From Diphasiastrum complanatum (lineage: Eukaryota > Streptophyta > Lycopodiopsida > Lycopodiales > Lycopodiaceae): DNA of 64,000 bases. The notes under the pieces were generated by a model, which saw only the letters and a program-made list of their open reading frames with translations, did no database searches and had not been told where the DNA came from. Below are positions 57,347 through 64,000 of the stretch, piece after piece. The position numbers and the translations under genes were made by a program. The first letter of the stretch is position 1; the number at the start of each line of letters is the position of its first letter. The stretch covers positions 45,254,380 to 45,318,379 of the forward strand of contig CM055103.1 of assembly GCA_029204225.1 (NCBI GenBank), given 5' to 3'.

Positions 57347-57388
<42 letters not shown>
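57347..57388. repeat. AT microsatellite
   Basis: About 21 uninterrupted AT units. Confidence 0.95.
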
Positions 57389-57391
<3 letters not shown>

Positions 57392-57416
57392 AAACTTTGT
57401 TTCACTTTTATGCTTA

Positions 57417-57450
57417 GGTGAGGGGATCCATGCATTCTCCTCCCCTCACC
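57417..57450. repeat. Short perfect inverted repeat
   Basis: GGTGAGGGGA (57,417-57,426) and TCCCCTCACC (57,441-57,450) are perfect 10-bp complements with a 14-nt loop containing ATGCAT. The neighbourhood has several ATGCATG and GGCCACC words, suggestive of a small MITE-like element. Confidence 0.6.
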
Positions 57451-57750
57451 CATGCATACACATTTTTTTAACTAAAAAACTTTGAGAGGAGGATGCATAT
57501 ATGGGGAAAAGGATGCATGGCCCTCCTCCCCATGCATTCATGCTTATTGGCCACCTAAATTAGTGCTATTGATTGAAGGGGAAAATGCCCATCGTAGGCC
57601 TTTTTTCCTTCAAATGTAAGGGCATTTAAATCATCCACCATTCAAATATGAATGGAAATTCCTTCAGTTTTAAGAAAAACCTATTTTCTTGGTAGAGTTT
57701 CCCTTCAATCTATAGCATCGTCCCTATGTCTTTATTGGCCACCCTAAACA

Positions 57751-58005
57751 TTAAATGGCCACCTTCTCATTAATAACTAACGGGCTAATGAACAAACTAG
57801 TGATGTAGAACTTTGAGCCTCCTAGTATTGAGATCACATCAAAAGGTCCACAGATGTCCGAATGTACTAGCTCCAAAATCTTTGTTGTTCTGTAGGATTT
57901 TCTGGTGAAGGGAGTCTGGAACATCTTCTCTTTCATGCACGCATCACAGGTTGTCAAACTGGTTGCATTTGAGATGCTTACCCCTGTGATAGCTGTACAA
58001 CCTTA
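57751..58005 (-). pseudogene. Copia pre-integrase and integrase start
   Basis: Minus frame MTTCDACMKEKMFQTPFTRK and ILELVHSDICGPFDVISILG, with the zinc-finger cysteines and first catalytic aspartate (HSDICGP), then KFYIT. Homology is lost immediately after; the core is missing. Confidence 0.85.
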
Positions 58006-58156
58006 CGCGTGAACCTGTTTTGTTTTGTTTTGTTTTGTTTTTTTGTTTTTCTTTTTTTATAATTTTTTGTCGTTTTTTTTTTCGCAAATCATTTTACATT
58101 TGTGGTGGAATGTGGATGTGGACAGCCAATGACGGGCTGCCACATAGCACATGCAC

Positions 58157-58282
58157 ATTCCACCGGAGAGAGCCACCGGAAAGAGAACGTGCATTCCACT
58201 GGAGAGAGGAGAGAGAACGTGCATTCCACCGGAGAGAGGAGAAAGAAAATGAATTCCACCGGAGAGAGGAGAGAGAATTGCA
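58157..58282 (+). repeat. 30-bp tandem array, four units
   Basis: Units start ATTCCACCGGAGAGAGG. Unit 1 is 36 bp (58,157-58,192); units 2-4 are exactly 30 bp (58,193, 58,223, 58,253). As 30 and 36 are multiples of three, frames are not broken, giving HSTGERRENV-type peptide repeats on the plus strand. Flanked by a TTTTG/T-rich tract at 58,020-58,080. Confidence 0.9.
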
Positions 58283-58379
58283 GATTCTTAGGAGAGAAAA
58301 AATTGGATGGACATTATGCTCCTGGAGGTGGTCCCAAAATACAAAGGACATCTGACCACAAGGCATTACAGCATTGAAA

Positions 58380-60380
58380 GCCTCACTTCTGTAGCCAAAA
58401 GTGGATGCTATGTTTTCGTGGCAGATTCAGTCAATGGAAACACGAGTGCATTTCCGGAATTTCTTACTACAACTTAAAATTCCGTTCAGGTACAAAGTAA
58501 CGAACAAACCGGTCAATGAGTTATTAACTAAGTAGCGCATTATAGAGTCAATCAATGATTCTTCAAAACTCAGCGTCGAATTATTCTTCCTTAGAGTTAT
58601 TGCATTCGAAGAACAGAATGTAAAGAATTTACCATCTATATTTCGCTTCATTTCTGCATTCATCAAACTGCATTTACGCAAAACAAGAGCACAAACTATG
58701 GCTGCTCATATATAGATTGTAAGTAGTCGATGTGCATTATATTAGTTCTTTGGCTATGTGCAATAGATATTATGCCTCAAACTCAACAAACTTGCAAGCA
58801 CATTCGATGATGAAGATCCCGCCTCTAAGAATACCTTCGCTTCTAAGAATACCTTCGTGATGGTCAATAAAACATGTTAACTTATCATCATAAGTTTATT
58901 TTTCTGATTTGTTTGTCATTTGCACGCAGAGGAACCTAAATCCGGAGGCAAGCAACATCCCCTTGAAATCTCAGTCATCATGGAACACTAATATAAGGTC
59001 AACCCCAGCAGCAGGCCGCTTCTTGTAACAGCCATGTGCACACACCAGCATCATCCACCACAACCTCTAGCAATCCCTTCCATATCCATTGTATTACGCA
59101 TTTTTCTGGCATCAAAATTTTTCTGGAAAGCAAGGAAGAGGATCGGACCAGCTGGGAGAGAGAAATCAGTGTGGAGCAGGGAATAGGGCAGTGAAGGAGC
59201 AGATCAACGAGCCAGTAAGAGCTCGGGGCAGCGAGGAAGAACGAGCGAAGGAGAGGCAGCGGCGAGCAGAGCAGGAGGAGAGAAAGATAGGACAGAGAAA
59301 CGTGAGCAAGAGGAGAGATCGGGCCGACAGTTTAAGAAAGTGTGAACGCCGCAGAAAAACATCCCGACGTAATTCTGTCAATTAAGGCCACATCCTATCT
59401 CTTTGCTATCATTGGACCTGTGATCGTGTCAACAGAACAGAATTTCTAAAATCCAGAGGTCACTAGTACAGGGTTTTTTGTTAAGGAAGAATTGGATTGA
59501 AGAGTTGGTACATCAAAGGAGCTCGCAGCTGGTAATTTATATGGTTTACTGTATGCATTTTGCAAGAATTTAGAAGACTTAGAACTGGTTTTTTCCAAGT
59601 TTCCAACATACCTAACTTCGATTTCAAAAGTCTACAAGCTTTCTCAGAAACTTCTGACTTCTGACCAAAGACAGGATAAAACTTGACACCGTTGGAAATT
59701 TTCAGATTTTGCCACGTTCTGAAAAATCTCCGTGTGGCAGTTCTCAACACAAAAAGTTTAAATCCTACCTTTACTACCAACAGTTTCGTGACACAACCAT
59801 ATCTCTCTCATCAGCGATCAATGCAATTTGATTACCCAAATCTTCTCAATTTTGTGCTGATCTACAGTTGCCTTTTCTCTGGTCTTCGGGCTTCCCAAGC
59901 AATCATTTTCAACAAGTATTTGGGCGCCTTTGGATGTGCACCAGCTAGTCAGTGGTAAAGGCTACCTTGAGAAGTACTTTCCATCGTATTTAGAAGAATA
60001 GGGTGTACCGTATCAACTGCAACTACCTGAAGAAGATCTCCCACTTGGCAGCAAAGGAGCAGCGATAGAGCTGTCAAAACAATTACTATTGCTGGTCTTT
60101 TAGAGTTTTGGTGGGCGATTTTATTTAGCCAAGTTCTCCAGAATCTATTGCAAAAGGTTTACAACGGCCGACGGCTCCATCGAGGTTAACGACATTCCGT
60201 GTGAAGAAAAATAAAAAAATAGGTTCTGTCCATCACAGGGATCCCTTTGTACAGTTGTTCTCATGGCTTTGGACATCTACCAACATCGTTCTTTCAGTCT
60301 CAAACGACCTTCTTCAACTGTATCTCCCCCTCTAGACTCCCCTCCTCTCAAGGCAATGTGCGTTTGAAAGAGATATAAGA
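58380..60380. other. No gene recognised; GA-rich block at 59,085-59,390
   Basis: The GA-rich block gives a 98-codon Arg/Glu-rich frame without motifs. Nothing else is identified. Confidence 0.4.
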
Positions 60381-60384
60381 AAAA

Positions 60385-61155
60385 ACATTTATGTAAAAAA
60401 TTACGAGCAGAGGTATATAATTTAGCATTTATGAGGTGGTAACAATCTAGCATGTAATCTATTTATGAAATGCAAAAATGTACATTGAGCAGAAATCAGA
60501 ATGAACTTTAGAATAAGAGGTGGTATTTTGTCTTAAATAGATCCACATATTCTGAGGTCTATTTTGACCTCCATTGATTCACACCCCAGTTGATAGATCT
60601 ACCCATTATCAACAAATTTATCAACACTACAAAATGTGGATCTACAACAAAAAATAGGAGTCAAACTGTTACAAAATTGTAAAAGTACCTGGAACTGCTA
60701 CTAATTGTGTTAATCAACTGCTTGGATGGTGTTAGAGCCAAAAAATCGGCATACAAACCTACAAAACAATTTCATAACAAAAAGTCATACAACTATTGCC
60801 TCATGGGAAAATCATAGAATTACTTAATTGAAGATCCTGCTCAAAAAAATAGCTAAGCTTTTTAAAATTCATAGATCTGTAATTTCAAAGCTCAAAAACA
60901 ATGTAACGAGAGGTCAGAACAGCCGTCGGAATAGACACTAGTATACTTCGAAAAACAACATGGTGTATTCCGACCTTAAAAATACCTTTGGGATCTGCTA
61001 TAGAATTTGTGTCTCAAATGCTATGATGGTGATCGGCTCAGTAACCAACAATGAAACCTGCATAACAAAAAAACTAGTATTGTAGTTTGTTAAGTTTATT
61101 ACCACAAAAAAAACAACAAAGATCCATATGGAATCCTGAAACTAGATATTTAGTT
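60385..61155. repeat. Duplicated block, copy 1
   Basis: From AACATTTATGTAAAAA to AAACTAGATATTTAGTTG, about 770 bp match 61,377-62,195. The offset is about 993 bp, so this is a tandem duplication with a unique 220-bp spacer. Confidence 0.92.
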
Positions 61156-61376
61156 GAAATCAAAGCCTACACTAAACTGATAGAAAGATGAAAAGATGAA
61201 GGTAGGTAGGTCGGTTAAGAGTTTCAGTCGGTCTAAGGTGAGAGGTGCTATTGAGTTGCTCTGTCCGCGTATCTTGGAGATTCGACAGAATCAGCCAACA
61301 AAATCCTAATGTAAAATAAAATTGAATGTAGTCCTACACTACAAAACATGCATCTACAACAAAAAATAGGAGACAA

Positions 61377-62195
61377 ACATTTATGTAAAAATTTACGAGT
61401 AGAGGGATATAATTTAGCATTTATGAGGTGGTAACAATCTAGCATGTAATCTGTTTATGAAATGCAAAAATGTACATTGAGCAGAAATCAGAATGAACCT
61501 TAGAATAAGAGGTGGTATTTTGTCTTAAATAGATCCACATATTTTGAGATCTATTTCGACCTCCATTGATTCACACCCCAGTTGATAGATCTACCCATTA
61601 TCAACAAATTTATGAACACTATAACATGTGGATCTACAACAAAAAATAGGAGTCAAACTACTACAAAATTGTAAAAGTACCTGGAACTGCTACTAATTGT
61701 GTTAATCAACTGCTTGGATGGTATTAGAGCCAAAAAATCGGCATACAAACCTACAAAACAATTTCATAACAAAAAGTCATACAATTATTGCCTCATGGGA
61801 AAATCATAGAATTACTCATCACAATTGAAGATCCTGCTCAAAAAAGTAACTAAGCTTTTTAAAATTCATAAAATTCATAGATCTGTCATTTCAAACCTCA
61901 AAAACAATGTAACGAGAGGCCGGAACAACCATCAGAATAGACACTAGTATACTTCGAAAAACAACATGGTGTATTCCCACCTTGAAAATATCTTTGGAAT
62001 CTACTATAGAATTTGTGTCTCAAATGCTATGATGGTGATCAGCTCAGTAACCAACGATGAAACCTACAAAACAAAAAAACTAGTATTGTAGTTTGTTAAG
62101 TTTATTACCACAAAAAATAATTGTAACAAATTGATTTTACACAAAAAATACAACAAAGATCCATATGGAATCCTAAAACTAGATATTTAGTTGAC
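61377..62195. repeat. Duplicated block, copy 2
   Basis: Matches copy 1 with a few percent substitutions and small indels, such as an extra CATCACA near 61,817 and an extra AATTGTAACAAATTGA-containing stretch near 62,120. Function unknown. Confidence 0.92.
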
Positions 62196-62510
62196 CATAA
62201 GTATTTGACATCGAAAAACCGATACTAGCAATGGTTTCCTCCCCTGATCCTAGTTGGGAGCATTTGTTGTCTAGTTTTCTCACTGAGTTGGTATAATTGA
62301 GCACACAGAGTACTTCAAGTCCCTCTTTTGGCCTTTTTTACATGTGTTCAGTACAGCACAACAAAGTCCAGATGTTTTTTATGACCAGTATATCAGATTC
62401 AGGGATATAGTCAGTCTCTACGTCTAATTTGTTATTTATGCATTTTATTGATCTTCTACATACCTTTCCACATTACAAGCAGTGGCTAGATAGGATGTAT
62501 ACTAAACTTT

Positions 62511-63633
62511 TTGAACAATTTAAGAATTCCAGTGCAAACCAGATGTGTGTTTTTCCTTTTGGTACAAATCCCAGTAGAGTCAGATACATCGATGCTTGAT
62601 ATTGAGATCCCTTCGTCCTCCACTACTAGACATTCCATAAAGGATATCAGTAATTTTTTGGTTGATACCCCTAATAAAGACACTGACTATTTGAGTGTAG
62701 ATATTGATATGATGAGGGATGCTTTCATTGGTTCTAATGCCAATACTGAGAAAAATATTGCTAATGTACATTCTAAATGCTTTTTTGATTTGCCAAAATA
62801 TTATATAAATGAAGATGTGTATATTACAATGGCAGATATATGTGTTTTTTTTCAATTATTGGGAGGATGAGGTGCTTTGTCTATTGTCAAGCACCATTTC
62901 CAAGCTCTCTAACATTGTTGATTTTGAAGTCGAAGACTTGGTGCCAGGCATTGACTATGATGATGAGGAGGGTATTCTTAGTGGTGAGGAATGTTTCTCG
63001 TGGGCTATGGCAAATATTAGTGCTCATGGATGAAGTTTGCCTTTTGATAAGAAATTTATTTCATTTCAAACCCAACTAGGATTTTCTTGTCCACCAGTTA
63101 TGAAATTTGCTGATGACTCTTCTTCAATAGGTGGTCATAATATAGATCATCCCGATCTAGTTGTAGCAGATGATGATGAATGTATAAGTGTAAAACTTTT
63201 ACTGTATGTTTATCTGATATATATGTTTTGCTAGATTTTATTTACTAAAAACTCCAATTATGTAATTGTAGGATACATTTTGATCGATGACTTTGCTACT
63301 TGTCGAGGGGACTTCAGACAACATTCATCATCTTTCCATAGGGACAATGGCCTCAGCCACTACTTGAGGCACTTTCAGAATAATGAAATTTGCATTGCTC
63401 ATTCCAAACTCAGTACAGTTGGAGAGACTATGATAATGGCTATGAAAGCCTTATCTTATTATCTAGGTGGACATAAACTTGCGAAAGCAAATAGGATAGT
63501 TTTTGTGAAGAGATCGTATGTTTTGAACATATTAGGATTCGTAGATGGGAATGTGCCATTATTGTATGCAACGTATATAGAATTGAGTGGTAACAAGGAC
63601 AATGTGCATCTTTTGGATGCCATATGCAAGTAG
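62511..63633 (+). pseudogene. Unrecognised acidic gene-like region with a probable intron
   Basis: A plus frame (62,511-62,870: SKCFFDLPKYYINEDVYITM) shifts at a T8 tract near 62,843 into LSSTISKLSNIVDFEVEDLV and IDYDDEEGILSGEECFSWAM, a TGA at 63,031, then FDKKFISFQTQLGFSCPPVM. A GTGTAAAAC donor at 63,188 and an ATTGTAG acceptor at 63,271 bound an 84-bp intron that joins in frame to YILIDDFATCRGDF and AKANRIVFVKRSYVLNILGF, ending at 63,633. No family recognised. It could be a host pseudogene or part of an unfamiliar mobile element. Confidence 0.4.
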
Positions 63634-64000
63634 AGAATTATTGCATGATAGCATAGCAATTGGACACGAGGATATATCATATCCCTTTGAATCAAACTTT
63701 GTATATATTGAATATTGTAAATACAATTTACATTTGTAGCATGTTTGTAGCTCTGAATTTTAAGCTTCTATGCTGCTCAATGAATTTGCAAGCTTTTTTG
63801 AATTTGTCATAATTTGAAGATTTGGTGATCTCTCAAATTTGAACTCTGCGGTAGAACCACCGAAATACTTGGCAAATATAGTTTCATTTTGCATTGGTTC
63901 CTCCATGTTGTGTATTTTGATGAAATGATGCTCGTGCTTGCCAATGTGACTTCTCCATCCCTTGTGATGACCAGACACTTAGACTTCCATATGTGTTTGC
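63634..64000. other. No gene recognised
   Basis: Nothing identifiable to the window end. Confidence 0.4.

Noticed and set aside
58157-58282. CRISPR-like 30-bp repeats
   Set aside because: Units are contiguous with no unique spacers, and the genome is a plant's.
59089-59385. Arg/Glu-rich 98-codon protein
   Set aside because: GA-rich low-complexity DNA opens frames on both strands.
60727-61731. TGGTGTTAGAGCC and TGGTATTAGAGCC as true primer binding sites
   Set aside because: They lie inside the duplicated blocks with no adjoining LTR edge or leader; mentioned only as a hint.

Overview
The window looks like a piece of a large, repeat-rich land-plant nuclear genome. The evidence is a plant-type SKP1 gene with a GT-AG intron, Copia elements primed by initiator tRNA-Met, a Tat-like Gypsy element with a second RNase H, a CACTA (En/Spm) transposase relic, a tRNA-derived SINE and a LINE tail. 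Clade cannot be settled from sequence alone. The density of old, nested, solo and broken LTR elements would suit a gymnosperm or another giant plant genome (weak inference). No bacterial, organellar or viral genome is visible.

Layout. 1-5.3 kb: minus-strand Copia scraps and an LTR/leader fragment. 5.3-9.9 kb: a minus-strand Copia element with paired LTRs but most of pol deleted. 10.6-11.1 kb: a degenerate tandem array ending in a near-perfect hairpin. 12.4-14.7 kb: a gag-only minus-strand Copia element that abuts a decayed minus-strand Gypsy (14.7-19.2 kb), whose upstream leader is two tandem arrays (19.3-20.7 kb). 23-24.5 kb: a Gypsy RT scrap and a long AT microsatellite. 25-26.3 kb: an unusual array built on ACTCGCACA. 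26.8-28.3 kb: LTR, tRNA-Asp-type primer site and possible gag start of a minus-strand Gypsy. 28.4-31.1 kb: a plus-strand Tat-like Gypsy pol with intact integrase and extra RNase H. 32.9-34.1 kb: CACTA tnp2 relic. 34.4-37.7 kb: Copia RNase H, an LTR carrying an inverted LTR segment, a gag scrap and another LTR. 40.0-42.8 kb: Copia pol split by a solo LTR with target-site duplication. 43.9-44.9 kb: a Gypsy/Copia integrase junction. 45.0-47.9 kb: Copia pieces between long inverted repeats.

The only convincing host gene is SKP1 (50,323-51,827, two exons). Its upstream region has a TATA box and three CACGTG boxes in repeated 24-bp modules. Just upstream lie a LINE 3' end and a SINE; just downstream is a fresh 156-bp tandem duplication. 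From 52.7 kb to the end there are LTR copies, Copia integrase scraps, microsatellites, a 30-bp tandem array, a roughly 0.99-kb duplicated block, and an unrecognised acidic, possibly spliced, gene-like region (62.5-63.6 kb).

The genes do not form a pathway. SKP1 is an SCF ubiquitin-ligase adaptor; everything else is transposon biology. Many element reading frames end at stops explicable by C-to-T change (CGA to TGA, CAG to TAG, TGG to TGA), as expected of methylated plant repeats.
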